A stretch of DNA of 25,310 nucleotides from an uncultured Ideonella sp. (GCA_946479475.1 CAMLGG010000050.1:1-25310); one strand, 5' to 3'. Positions 8,025 to 16,098 are shown, counted from the first letter of the stretch. A program made the numbers and translations. Notes: generated by a model from the letters alone, not told the origin.

Positions 8025-8471
8025 ATGCCGAATTCGAGCTTCCCTCCGCGCAACCTCCTGGCCGCCTGGCTGGTTGCCACGATCTTCAGCGGCGCACCGT
8101 CGACCCTGCATGCGCTGGTCTCCGGCGGCGACCCGTGGGAGGCCACTTTCGCGGCGGGACGCATGCTGGTCGACTCGGCTTCGCCGCTGGCGCTGTTCGC
8201 CGCCGCGGCGGTGGTGCACCCGGTGGTCTCCGCCTTCTGGACGGCCGTGGCGGCGCTCGTGCTGCCCGCGCGGCACACCACCCTGTGGGCCATGGCCTTC
8301 GCCGCGGCTGTGGGCCTGCTCGACCTGCGGCTCATTGCGCCGCGCTGGTTCCCCGAGGTGGCCGCCCTCGCCTTCTGGCCCCAGATGGCCGACCACCTGA
8401 TGTGGGGTGCGTGCCTGGGAGGCACGCTGCAGCTCGGATCTTTCCGCCGCGCGAGGCCGGCCGGCTCCTGA
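8025..8471 (+). CDS. Small four-helix membrane protein, unknown
   Basis: A 148-residue protein with about four hydrophobic segments: LLAAWLVATIFSGAP near the start, SPLALFAAAAVVHPVVSAF, a third through VAALVLPARHTTLWAMAFAAAVGLL, and a last hydrophobic stretch around MADHLMWGACLGG. I do not recognise the family with certainty; similar short membrane proteins are annotated as hypothetical in related genomes. Codon usage matches its neighbours. The ATG at 8025 has only a weak AGCAAG site upstream, and the divergent BrkB gene starts 21 bases away, so one of the two start calls may be too early. The position suggests shared regulation with BrkB at most. Confidence 0.7.
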   Translation: MPNSSFPPRNLLAAWLVATIFSGAPSTLHALVSGGDPWEATFAAGRMLVDSASPLALFAAAAVVHPVVSAFWTAVAALVLPARHTTLWAMAFAAAVGLLDLRLIAPRWFPEVAALAFWPQMADHLMWGACLGGTLQLGSFRRARPAGS

Positions 8472-8600
8472 GTGCGGGAAAACACCAGCGCCGTGCGATC
8501 GGCTTCGCGCCTCTGTCGAGTGCAGTCCGCTTGCGCCGGGTCAACCCGACCCCGGCCCTGCGGAGCGATGTTTCGTCCACCCGTTCATGGAGCCGTAGCC

Positions 8601-9974
8601 ATGAGTCGCCGTCCTCACTGCGTCCTTTCCCTCCCGCGCCTGGCAGCCGCTGCGCTGGCTCTCACGGCCGCGACGGCCCAGGCGGCCACCTGGTACACCG
8701 TCAAGGACCTCGGCGCCCTGCCGGGCGATACCGACAGCCTGGCCACCGGCCTGAACGACCGGGGCGACGTCGTCGGCTGGAGCAGCGGCCCCGGCGGCTA
8801 TCGCGGCTTCGTCTACACCGCCGCCGGCGGCATGGTCGCCCTGCCGGGCCTGCCCGACCGGCCGCGGGCCTTCCCGCGGGACATCAACGACACGGGCGAC
8901 ATCGTCGGCACCGCCGACATGGGCGGCGTGGACCTGGGCCACGCCGTTCGCTGGCGCGCAGGCATCCCGCAGGACCTGGGCACGCTGCCCAACGGGCCCT
9001 ACAGCGCCGGCTGGGGCATCAACGGCGCGGGCGACGTCGCCGGATCTTCATGGACCCAGGTCAACGGCATCAACGTCGAGCATGCCTTCGTGTTCACCGA
9101 CGCGACCGGCATGGTCGACCTGGCGCCCGCAGGCAGCGACTCCTACGCCCACGACATCAACGATGCCGGCCAGGTGACCGGGTATCGGCTCGTCGGCGGC
9201 TACCACGCCTTCCGCTGGCAGGGCGGTGCGTTCCAGGACCTCGGGGTGCTGCCCGGCATGGCCCACAGCTTCGGCTTCGCAATCGAGCCCGGCGGCGCGG
9301 TGGCCGGCAGCTCGTCGAGTGCCAGCGGCAACAGCGAACGCGTCATGCGCTACACCGATGCCGACGGCATGCAGGATCTCGGCGGCACCGGCGAGCACAA
9401 CCAGGCCTGGGGCATCAACTCCTCGCTGGTGGTGGTGGGCCAACTGGGCAACTCCGCCGCGCGCGCCTTCGTCCACACCGATGCCGAAGGGCTGCGCAAC
9501 CTCAACGACCTGATCGACAAGTCCCGCGGCTGGCTGCTGCAGACCGCCTTCGATGTGAACGAGGCCGGCCAGATCGCCGGCGCAGCCTTCAACAACTTCG
9601 ACGGCCGCCACCACGCCGTGCTGCTCACGCCCACCACGAAGAAGCCGCCCGAGTGCAGCATGCGCTGCCTGCGCTCCAGGCGGATGGACCTCAAGGGCCG
9701 GCTCGTCGGTGGCCAGGCCCAGGTCGACGGCAAGGTGCTGGTGAAGGACGAGAACGGCTCGCCCGTCGCCGAGGTGCTGGTCGCGCTGAGCTGGACGCTG
9801 CCCGACGGCACGCCGCAGGACCAGTTCTCGTGGACCAACGCCAAGGGCCTGGCCCACGTCGGCGCCACGGGCCCCGCCGGCACCTACCAGGCGACGGTGA
9901 CAGGTCTGTACAAGAGTCTCTACACCTTCAATCCGAAGAAGAGCGTGCTGACAGGCATGGTGTCGGTGCCTTGA
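8601..9974 (+). CDS. Secreted HAF-repeat beta-propeller-like protein with C-terminal Ig-like domain
   Basis: A 457-residue exported protein. A signal peptide (about residues 1-28) ends ATAQA before ATWYTVKDLG. The body holds about seven degenerate HAF-family repeats spaced some 45-55 residues apart, each with a core like GLNDRGDVVGWS, DINDTGDIVGTA, GINGAGDVAGSS, DINDAGQVTGYR and DVNEAGQIAGAA, alternating with AFRW/AFVFT strands and DLGxLPG turns. After residue 350 a Cys-containing basic linker (ECSMRCLRSRRMDLKG) leads to an Ig-like domain of about 90 residues. No PEP-CTERM sorting signal or membrane anchor is present, so it is probably released or periplasmic. GGAG eight bases upstream supports the start. 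Its last 47 bases overlap the convergent transporter gene. Function unknown. Confidence 0.88.
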   Translation: MSRRPHCVLSLPRLAAAALALTAATAQAATWYTVKDLGALPGDTDSLATGLNDRGDVVGWSSGPGGYRGFVYTAAGGMVALPGLPDRPRAFPRDINDTGDIVGTADMGGVDLGHAVRWRAGIPQDLGTLPNGPYSAGWGINGAGDVAGSSWTQVNGINVEHAFVFTDATGMVDLAPAGSDSYAHDINDAGQVTGYRLVGGYHAFRWQGGAFQDLGVLPGMAHSFGFAIEPGGAVAGSSSSASGNSERVMRYTDADGMQDLGGTGEHNQAWGINSSLVVVGQLGNSAARAFVHTDAEGLRNLNDLIDKSRGWLLQTAFDVNEAGQIAGAAFNNFDGRHHAVLLTPTTKKPPECSMRCLRSRRMDLKGRLVGGQAQVDGKVLVKDENGSPVAEVLVALSWTLPDGTPQDQFSWTNAKGLAHVGATGPAGTYQATVTGLYKSLYTFNPKKSVLTGMVSVP

Positions 9975-10941
9975 GGCCGTGGGGCGCGCGGTCCGGCCGG
10001 GTCGGCCGGGCCGCTGGCGCGGGCGCCGGCGCCGCGGCCTGCGAACGGGTGTGGATCAGCAGCGCGGCCACCACCATGGCGACGCCCAGCAGCTCGTGCG
10101 GCTCGGGCGTCGAGCCGAGCGCCGCGCCCATGAGCAGGGCCGAGACCGGCACCATGTTGAGGAAGGCCGTGCCGGTCACCACGCCGAGCGTGCGGACGCC
10201 GAAGTTGTAGGCCAGGATCGCAGCCACCGAGGGCACCGCGCCGACGTAGAGCAGCGCATGCCATGACAGCGCGAGGTCCTCGGCCGAAGGGGCCGGCGCC
10301 CATTGCAGGACCGCTCCGGCGAGCGCGGCCAGCAGCAGCAAGGGCCAGGAGGCGAGCGCGGTGAGGCCGCTGTACTCGATCACGTCCAGGTCCGGCAAGC
10401 GTGCGCTGCCGCGGGTGTAGGCGATCCAGCCGAGCGTGCCCGCCAGGGCGACGAGGTCGCCCGCCAGCGTCGAGGCACGCGCACCCTCCTGCGGCGCAAT
10501 CAGGACGCCCGAGACGATCACCACGCCCGCCAAGGCGAGCGCGGTACCGGCCAGCGAGGCCCGGCTGGGCCGCGCACCGTCGAGCAGCCAGCGCACCAGC
10601 TGGGTAGTGATCGGCATCGTGGCCATGACGACGGCACCGTGCGATGGCACCGAATGCTGCAGGCCCACCAGCACCAGGATGCTGAACACTCCGTAGCCCA
10701 GCGCGCCAAGCACCGCGAGCCGGCGGCCATGGGAGCGCAGCTTGGCCCAGGGAATGCCGCCGCGCGCCAGCAGCAAGGCGGCGAAGCCCAGGCTGGCGAG
10801 CGAGTAGCGGATCAGCGTGAACCAGACCGGCCCCACGTGCGCGAGCACCGGCTTGCCGACGAGGAACAGGCTGCCCCAGGCCGAGGTGGCCAGCAGCAGC
10901 CCGGCGATGCCCAGCGGGCGGGCAGGAAGCGAGAGCGTCAT
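9928..10941 (-). CDS. EamA/DMT superfamily transporter
   Basis: A 337-residue inner-membrane protein with about ten hydrophobic helices arranged as two EamA repeats (about 10-145 and 160-300), beginning LGIAGLLLATSAWGSLFLVGKP and ending in GVAMVVAALLIHTRS. DMT-family carriers export amino acids, metabolites or drugs; the substrate cannot be read from sequence. A 35-residue alanine/proline-rich cytoplasmic tail follows the last helix. AAGGA seven to eight bases before the ATG at 10941 fixes the start; longer in-frame versions are rejected because they would add an unrelated arginine-rich leader. It is divergent from a LysR regulator 131 bases away, the usual arrangement when the regulator controls the transporter. 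The 3' end overlaps the HAF-repeat gene. Confidence 0.9.
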   Translation of the reverse strand: MTLSLPARPLGIAGLLLATSAWGSLFLVGKPVLAHVGPVWFTLIRYSLASLGFAALLLARGGIPWAKLRSHGRRLAVLGALGYGVFSILVLVGLQHSVPSHGAVVMATMPITTQLVRWLLDGARPSRASLAGTALALAGVVIVSGVLIAPQEGARASTLAGDLVALAGTLGWIAYTRGSARLPDLDVIEYSGLTALASWPLLLLAALAGAVLQWAPAPSAEDLALSWHALLYVGAVPSVAAILAYNFGVRTLGVVTGTAFLNMVPVSALLMGAALGSTPEPHELLGVAMVVAALLIHTRSQAAAPAPAPAARPTRPDRAPHGLKAPTPCLSARSSSD

Positions 10942-11072
10942 GGCGGGGTCCTTGTCATCCGAATGGGCGCCAGTCTGGCCACCCACGCGCCATCGGGCCA
11001 TTCGCATCTTTGGAGCGCCCCCTCGGCAAAAGCGAACGGACAGCCGCCGGCGCGCCATCCACAATCCACGCC
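10942..11072. promoter_or_regulatory. Divergent regulatory region between DMT transporter and LysR gene
   Basis: This 131-base gap must hold both promoters. TTCGC at 11001-11005 and GCGAA at 11032-11036 form an inverted repeat with centres about three helical turns apart, compatible with a LysR dimer pair but too short to be convincing. No clean promoter hexamers were identified. Confidence 0.35.
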
Positions 11073-11954
11073 ATGGAGCTGTACCAGCTGAGAACCTTCG
11101 TCGCCGTCGCCCAGGAGGGCAACCTCACCCGGGCCGCCGAGCGCGTCTTCACCAGCCCGCCGGCCGTGAGCGCGCAGATCAAGGCCCTGGAAGACGAGCT
11201 CGGCGTGAAGCTGTTCGAGCGCACGGCGCGCGGCATGGTCCTCACGGAAGCCGGCAGCCGGCTGCTCGACGAGGCGCAGCGCACGCTGGCCTCGGCCGGG
11301 CGAATGAAATCCGCTGCCGCGCAGCTCAGGGGCGCGGCGCAAGGAGTGGTCCGGTTCGGCACCATCAGCGATCCGATCGCGCTGCGGCTGGGCGACGCGC
11401 TGGTGACGCTCGCCGAGCGGCACCCCCAGGTCACGCTGCAACTCCAGCAGGGCCTGTCGGCCAACCTGCTCATCGCCCTGCAGCGCGGCGAGCTGGACTG
11501 CGCCTACCTGATGACGGACCACGAGGCCGTCGAGGGCCTGGATCTGCAGCGCCTGGCGGTCGTGGACCTGGCCGTGGCGCTGCCGCGCGCGGCGTCCGGG
11601 GCCAACCCGCAGCCCACGCTGCAGGAGGTCACGGCCCTGCCCTGGATCGGGACGCCGGCCCACTGCGTCCTGCGGCGGCACCTCGACGCGCTCTTCGCGT
11701 CGGCCGGCCGCGACTACCAGGAAGGCATGCTGGCCGACACCGAGGGTTCCGTGCGCAGCATGGTGGCCAGCGGACTCGGGGCGGGCATCGTGCGGCTGGA
11801 CCAGGCCCTGCAGGCCGAGCGCCACGGCGAGCTGGTGGTGTGGCCGGGGTGGCGCGGGCACACCTGGCTCTGCTGGGCTTCACCCCCGCAGGCCAGGGTC
11901 TCGCCGGCGGTGGCCGCCGTGCGCGCCGCAGTGCAGGAGGCCTGGGCGCAGTGA
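11073..11954 (+). CDS. LysR family transcriptional regulator
   Basis: A 293-residue regulator with an N-terminal winged helix-turn-helix (about 1-60: MELYQLRTFVAVAQEGNLTR, then SPPAVSAQIKALEDELGVKL and LFERTARGMVLTEAG) and a C-terminal effector-binding domain (about 90-290). Such proteins bind DNA as tetramers and typically activate a divergent gene in response to a small ligand. Here the divergent neighbour is the DMT transporter at 9928-10941, so it is probably its regulator. The ATG at 11073 begins exactly at the conserved start of the family although no Shine-Dalgarno sequence is obvious. It converges with the DUF6494 gene, 6 bases apart. Ligand unknown. Confidence 0.93.
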   Translation: MELYQLRTFVAVAQEGNLTRAAERVFTSPPAVSAQIKALEDELGVKLFERTARGMVLTEAGSRLLDEAQRTLASAGRMKSAAAQLRGAAQGVVRFGTISDPIALRLGDALVTLAERHPQVTLQLQQGLSANLLIALQRGELDCAYLMTDHEAVEGLDLQRLAVVDLAVALPRAASGANPQPTLQEVTALPWIGTPAHCVLRRHLDALFASAGRDYQEGMLADTEGSVRSMVASGLGAGIVRLDQALQAERHGELVVWPGWRGHTWLCWASPPQARVSPAVAAVRAAVQEAWAQ

Positions 11955-11960
11955 GAGTGC

Positions 11961-12167
11961 CTACTCGAGCTGCAGCTCGCCGCCGAAGGTGACTTCGAGG
12001 TCCAGCCCCTCGATGTGCAGCGTCATCGTCACCGGGAAGGTCTCGGTGCCGGTGATCGCCCCGGCCGCGATGGCCTGGCCCACCGCGCGCTCAATCTCGT
12101 GCTGCGAGCTCACGCCCACGGTCTTGAGGAACTTGCGGATGCTCTGGTTGAAGATCTCGTCGTCCAT
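11961..12167 (-). CDS. DUF6494 family small protein
   Basis: A 68-residue protein, MDDEIFNQSIRKFLKTVGVS followed by a helix with QHEIERAVGQAIAAG and a C-terminal beta segment LHIEGLDLEVTFGGELQL. The DIFNxSIRKFLKxVGV-type opening matches my knowledge of DUF6494, a short proteobacterial family of unknown function. GGAGA lies about nine bases upstream of the ATG. It begins 21 bases after the Mut7-C gene on the same strand and is probably cotranscribed with it. It has no signal peptide or membrane helix. A 14-bp perfect palindrome, CGAGCTGCAGCTCG, covers its last codons (11966-11979). Confidence 0.8.
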   Translation of the reverse strand: MDDEIFNQSIRKFLKTVGVSSQHEIERAVGQAIAAGAITGTETFPVTMTLHIEGLDLEVTFGGELQLE

Positions 12168-12188
12168 GGTCGGGCGTCTCCGGCTGGG

Positions 12189-12956
12189 TCAAGGGCGGGC
12201 GGGATGGGAAAGCACGCTGCCGATCATGCCGTCCAGGCGGCGCCAGTGCGAGCCCTCCCAGTAGATCCGGCCGCAGCCGTCGCAGGCTGCGAAGCGCGGG
12301 TATGTCTCGAGGACGGCGGGCGGCACGCGAGGAGCCGCCTCTTCCGCGCTGGCGCGACGCAACGTGGTGTTGCAGACGAGACAGCGCGTGAAGGGACGCG
12401 CCGAGCCGGCGAGGTCGAGCCGGTCGAAGACCTCGCGCAGCTGCTCGGGCGGACGCAGCCCGCGCACGTAGCAGCCGTGCGTGATGTCGCGGCGCTTGAG
12501 CAGGCCGCGGTCGCGCGTCAACACGATGCGGCCCTCTTCGCCTCCCAGGCGCGCGATCTCGCGGTCGTGGAAGTGGTTGTCGTAGAGCGTGTCGAAGCCC
12601 GCCAGTCGCAGCAGCCGCGCCAGGCCGCCCAGATGCGCGTCGGCCACGAAGCGCGTCTCACGCAACGCCCGCTCGCGCACCCGCAGCAGCGGCGTGACGT
12701 CGAAGGCCTCGAACTTCGGGTAGACAGCGACGCGGTCGCCATCGGCCAGCAGGTGCTCGAAACCCACCGAGTCGCCGTTGACCAGCACCAGCTCGACCTC
12801 GGTGTGCGGCACCCCCAGCGCCTCGATCATGTGCTTGACCGTCGCGGCCCTCGCGCAGCGGCAGCTGAACGACTGCCGGCGGTGCTGCGGCGCGAGGAAG
12901 TCGTTCAGCTCCTCGTAGAAACGGAAGGTGGCGGTGGCGCTCTCGCCGGCTTTCAT
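12189..12956 (-). CDS. Mut7-C RNase-domain protein with N-terminal ubiquitin-like domain
   Basis: A 255-residue cytoplasmic protein with two parts. Residues about 8-85 resemble the Mut7-C ubiquitin/MoaD-like domain (FRFYEELNDFL, VLVNGDSVGFEHLLADGDRV). Residues about 100-245 are a Mut7-C domain, a PIN-like RNase fold: FVADAHLGGLARLLRLAGFD with acidic Asp106, and VLTRDRGLL with Asp149. A zinc ribbon uses Cys192, Cys195, Cys225 and Cys228 (CLVC and CDGC). The family is predicted to cleave RNA and has been compared with PIN toxins, but bacterial substrates are unknown. The start at 12956 matches the domain start; no strong ribosome site is seen. It follows the tannase gene by 38 bases and precedes DUF6494 by 21, so readthrough from the tannase promoter is possible. 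Confidence 0.9.
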   Translation of the reverse strand: MKAGESATATFRFYEELNDFLAPQHRRQSFSCRCARAATVKHMIEALGVPHTEVELVLVNGDSVGFEHLLADGDRVAVYPKFEAFDVTPLLRVRERALRETRFVADAHLGGLARLLRLAGFDTLYDNHFHDREIARLGGEEGRIVLTRDRGLLKRRDITHGCYVRGLRPPEQLREVFDRLDLAGSARPFTRCLVCNTTLRRASAEEAAPRVPPAVLETYPRFAACDGCGRIYWEGSHWRRLDGMIGSVLSHPARP

Positions 12957-12994
12957 GCCGCCAGTGTGCGACGCGGGCCGCCCCCTGGCTCAGC

Positions 12995-14692
12995 TCATTG
13001 GCAACGGAAGTTCTCGGCCAGCTCCATGCTGCCGCTGCCGAGATAGCGCGCGACCTTCGGATAGGCGCACAGCGGACGGCTGCGCAGCGCAGACCAGGTC
13101 GCCGGCACGTCGGCATTCGCGCCGCCCGGATTGCCCTCGCCGCGCACGTTCGCCGTCACCTGGTCGGGCGCCTCGCCGCGCTCGACCCAGGCGACCAGCG
13201 GCTGGAGCATGTCGAACTGGTCGGTTGCCGGGCCGCCGGCACAGTGGTTCATGCCGGGCACGCGGTAGAAGCGCGCGAAGTTGCTCGCATCGCCGGCGTT
13301 GGCCGTCCGCAGGTTCTCGTAGAACGTCGTCGTGTCGTCGCTGGAGAAGATCGGATCGGCCGTGCCGTGGTAGATCATCATCTTGGCGCCGCGGCTCTTC
13401 AGCTTGCCCAGGTCGCCCGGGTTGGGCGGTGTCATGAACGACATGCCGGACTCGGTGTAGATGCCTTCGGTGGCATTCACCTTGGCAAGCATCGTGTCCA
13501 CGTTGCCCGTCAGGGCGAACGCCGGGCCCGAGAAGGTGGCCGGGTCCTCGGGCGGCGCCTGCCAGATCAGCCCCACCGCCCCCGAGTCGAGGACCAGCGG
13601 GGCGGTGAACTTCCAGAACGACCAGCCGTTCGTCGCCAGGCCGTTGTCGTAGGGGAAGCTGTTGTAGATCTTCGCGCCGCTGCTCGTGGTGGCCCCCGCG
13701 AAGAGCCTGGCGATGCCAGTCTTCTGCGCGGCCGAGAGGCAGGTGCCGTCGCGCTCGCCGGTGCAGGTGGGCACGTCGCGGTCGAGGTTGAACGCGGCCT
13801 GGCAGGCGGTCGTGTCCTGCACCAGGCCGTCGGCGGCGCCGTCCAGCGCATCGCACTTGGCGAGCACGGCGTTCGAGACGAGCGTGCGCTCGGCCACGGT
13901 GAAGCCGGTGCTCAGGTCGGCCGCGTTGGTGGCCAGGGTGGCGTAGGTCTGCGCGCCGGCGATGTTGGCGATGGCCGCCTTGGGCAGGTTGAAGCCGGGG
14001 TCGCCGACGAGGTAGCCGTCGTACTGGTCGGCGATGCGTGCCGCCGTCACCATGGTGTGCCGCCCGCCGTTGGAGCAGCCGCCGATGTATGAACGATCCG
14101 GCCCGCGGCCGTAGGCGGTCTGGATGACCGCCTTGGCCATGGGCGTGAGCTTGGCGACGGCCTGGTAGCCGTAGTTCAGCCGGGCCTGGGGGTCGATGCC
14201 GAAGAACGGGCCCATCGCGCCGGAATGGCCGGCATCCGAACTGATCACCGCGAAGCCCCTGTTGAGCGCGTTGTCGAGCCCGCCGCCGCCGCCCACGGGG
14301 CCCGTGGCCGGCACGACGCTGCCGTCTATGCCGCCGTTGGCCTGGTAGAAGAAGCGGCCGTTCCAGGCCAGCGGCATGCGCATCTCGAAGCCGATCGCGT
14401 AGCTGTTGCCGTCGACCTCGCTGACGCGCTGCTCCATCGTCCCCGTGACCCGGCAATGCGCCGCGACAGGCGTGCCGGCGACCGTCAAGGCCCCCGCACT
14501 TACTTCTTCAACCGAAGTAAATGTCGTATCCGAATAGTTCAGCTTCGCGGCCAGGCCCGCGCAATCGGAAAGCGTCCCCGGTTGGGCCTCGCCCAGCTGG
14601 GGAATGGCCTTTTCGTCGTCGCCGCCGCCGCAAGCCACGAGGGCGGTGACAGCACAGAGTCCCGCCAGGGGAACCAGGATCAAGGGGCGCAT
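12995..14692 (-). CDS. Tannase/feruloyl esterase family lipoprotein
   Basis: A 565-residue secreted alpha/beta-hydrolase of the tannase/feruloyl esterase family, which cleaves esters of aromatic acids such as gallate or ferulate. A lipoprotein signal runs to Cys21 in ALVACGGG, so it is probably membrane-anchored outside the cytoplasm. Family hallmarks are the Cys206-Ser207 nucleophile region in GGCSNGGRH, Asp446 in YHGTADPIF and His483-Cys484 in GMNHCAGG, the CS-D-HC arrangement in which two cysteines bridge Ser and His. A calcium-loop-like stretch occurs at CDALDGAADGLV (280-291). AAGGAG seven bases upstream fixes the start at 14692. It is divergent from a MarR regulator across a perfect inverted repeat (14752-14774), so induction by an aromatic ester or acid is likely. 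The substrate is inferred from family only. Confidence 0.93.
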   Translation of the reverse strand: MRPLILVPLAGLCAVTALVACGGGDDEKAIPQLGEAQPGTLSDCAGLAAKLNYSDTTFTSVEEVSAGALTVAGTPVAAHCRVTGTMEQRVSEVDGNSYAIGFEMRMPLAWNGRFFYQANGGIDGSVVPATGPVGGGGGLDNALNRGFAVISSDAGHSGAMGPFFGIDPQARLNYGYQAVAKLTPMAKAVIQTAYGRGPDRSYIGGCSNGGRHTMVTAARIADQYDGYLVGDPGFNLPKAAIANIAGAQTYATLATNAADLSTGFTVAERTLVSNAVLAKCDALDGAADGLVQDTTACQAAFNLDRDVPTCTGERDGTCLSAAQKTGIARLFAGATTSSGAKIYNSFPYDNGLATNGWSFWKFTAPLVLDSGAVGLIWQAPPEDPATFSGPAFALTGNVDTMLAKVNATEGIYTESGMSFMTPPNPGDLGKLKSRGAKMMIYHGTADPIFSSDDTTTFYENLRTANAGDASNFARFYRVPGMNHCAGGPATDQFDMLQPLVAWVERGEAPDQVTANVRGEGNPGGANADVPATWSALRSRPLCAYPKVARYLGSGSMELAENFRCQ

Positions 14693-14751
14693 CGGAGTCT
14701 CCTTTTCGCCGGACCGGCCTCGGCCGGCAGGTTGTCGATCGGCGCCCACTT

Positions 14752-14774
14752 TATTTAATTTACTTAATTAAATA
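14752..14774. promoter_or_regulatory. Operator: perfect 9-bp inverted repeat between tannase and MarR genes
   Basis: TATTTAATT (14752-14760), spacer TACTT, AATTAAATA (14766-14774). This AT-only pair of arms stands out in very GC-rich DNA, lies 59 bases from the tannase ATG and 28 from the marR ATG, and has the size and spacing expected for a MarR dimer. It probably overlaps both promoters, repressing the esterase and the regulator itself. Confidence 0.75.
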
Positions 14775-14802
14775 CCTAGGGATAGCCCGCACCCGGCAGA
14801 CA

Positions 14803-15291
14803 ATGCCGGCCATGCCGTCCCAGCCACGCCCCTTCAAGACCCCCGCCGGCCACCTGGTCGAGTCGGGCCTGCAGCACATCCTGGGCTACCAGATCGCCCA
14901 GGCCGGGATCACCACCGACGCCGTCTTCAGCCAGCGGGCCGGCCAGCCGCTGGGGCTCAGACGGGTCGAATACACGATCCTCATGCTGATCCGCGAGAAC
15001 CCGGCCTGCACCTCCGGCCGCCTGGTGCGGGCGCTGGACGTCACCGCGCCCAACATCACGATGTGGATAGACAAGCTCGAGGAGCGCGGCCTGGTGCGCC
15101 GGGCACAGAGCGAGTCCGACCGCCGCGCCAACCACCTGGAGCTCACCACCGAAGGCGAGGCCCTGGCCCGCGAAGCCACGCGGCGCCTGATCGAGGGCGA
15201 GGCGGAAGTGCTGGCCGCACGCCTCACGCCGGGCGAGCGCGGCATCCTGCTGGAACTGCTGCACAAGGTGGCCCTGTGCAGGGCCGCCTGA
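14803..15291 (+). CDS. MarR family transcriptional regulator
   Basis: A 162-residue winged helix-turn-helix regulator. After an N-terminal dimerisation helix, the recognition region runs through CTSGRLVRALDVTAPNITMW and the wing is RRAQSESDRRANHLELT, both typical MarR features, followed by a C-terminal helix pair. MarR proteins usually repress a divergent gene and release DNA on binding a phenolic ligand. The neighbouring tannase and the inverted repeat at 14752-14774 fit that model. ATGs at 14803 and 14812 are both possible and neither has a strong ribosome site. An endonuclease/exonuclease/phosphatase gene starts 10 bases downstream and is probably in the same transcript. Confidence 0.92.
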   Translation: MPAMPSQPRPFKTPAGHLVESGLQHILGYQIAQAGITTDAVFSQRAGQPLGLRRVEYTILMLIRENPACTSGRLVRALDVTAPNITMWIDKLEERGLVRRAQSESDRRANHLELTTEGEALAREATRRLIEGEAEVLAARLTPGERGILLELLHKVALCRAA

Positions 15292-15301
15292 ACCCGGGCC
15301 C

Positions 15302-15991
15302 ATGCGCATCGTCGCCTGGAACTGCTGTCGCGGCCCGTTCGAACGCAAGCTGGCCGCGCTCGAGCGCCTGCAGCCCGACATCGCGGTGATCGCCGAGGCC
15401 CTGGAGCCGCCGCAGCAGACCGACCAGCTGCGCTGGTTCCCCTCCAACGCCTCCCGCCTGGGCATCCAGGTGCGCTCCTTCAACGGCTACCGCCTGGCAC
15501 GCGTGCGCAAGCCGGCGGCCGACCTGCCCAACTGCGTCGCGCCGCTGCGGGTCACGGGCGGCGCGGTGGACTTCCACCTGCTGGCGGTATGGACCTGGCC
15601 CGCGCCGAGCTACACCAAGGCCTTCCTCAACGGCCTCGCCGCCTATTCGCGCCTGCTGCAGCGCGGCCCGGCCATCGTGGCGGGGGACTTCAACGGCAAC
15701 CCCGTCTTCGATCGACCCACGGCCCGCAACAAGTGGTGGACGCAGGGCTTCGACCAGCTCCACGCCGCCGGCCTCGTCAGCGCCTACCACCTCCACCACG
15801 CAGTGCCGTTCGGCCGCGAGCCGCACCCGACGCACCACTTCCTTCGCAAGCCCGAGCGGCCCTTCCACATCGACTTCTGCTTCGTCCCGCGGGCCTGGGC
15901 CGAGCGCGGCCTGGCCGTGCAGGTGCCCGTGGACGAATCCTGGCGGGCCCTGAGCGACCACTTCCCGCTGGTGGTGGACGTCGGCCAGTGA
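15302..15991 (+). CDS. Endonuclease/exonuclease/phosphatase (EEP) family protein
   Basis: A 229-residue protein of the EEP superfamily, metal-dependent phosphodiesterases that include DNase I and AP endonucleases. Visible motifs are WNCCRG (Asn7), a candidate metal-binding Glu32 in VIAEALEP, AGDFNGNP (Asp129, Asn131), FHIDFCFV (Asp191) and SDHFPLVVD (Asp219, His220). It is shorter than DNase I or ExoIII, without signal peptide or extra domain. The start at 15302 begins directly with the conserved first strand MRIVAWN. It lies 10 bases after marR on the same strand. Substrate, whether nucleic acid, phospholipid or sugar phosphate, cannot be assigned. Confidence 0.9.
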   Translation: MRIVAWNCCRGPFERKLAALERLQPDIAVIAEALEPPQQTDQLRWFPSNASRLGIQVRSFNGYRLARVRKPAADLPNCVAPLRVTGGAVDFHLLAVWTWPAPSYTKAFLNGLAAYSRLLQRGPAIVAGDFNGNPVFDRPTARNKWWTQGFDQLHAAGLVSAYHLHHAVPFGREPHPTHHFLRKPERPFHIDFCFVPRAWAERGLAVQVPVDESWRALSDHFPLVVDVGQ

Positions 15992-16098
15992 CGCGTCCGG
16001 TCAGCCGGGCCCGGTGTTCAGCACCATCCCGAATGGGCTCGGTGGCGCGCGCTGCCGATAATCCGCGCCCATCGATCAAGCACCACCGGGGAGGGTGA

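Noticed and set aside
10942..11072. Canonical T-N11-A LysR box near the transporter
   Set aside because: Only a short TTCGC/GCGAA pair with a wide spacer was found; matches to T-N11-A alone are too frequent to count.
11966..11979. 14-bp perfect palindrome CGAGCTGCAGCTCG at the LysR/DUF6494 junction, considered as a bidirectional terminator
   Set aside because: It is coding for the end of DUF6494, has no loop and no T run on either side; common codons explain it.
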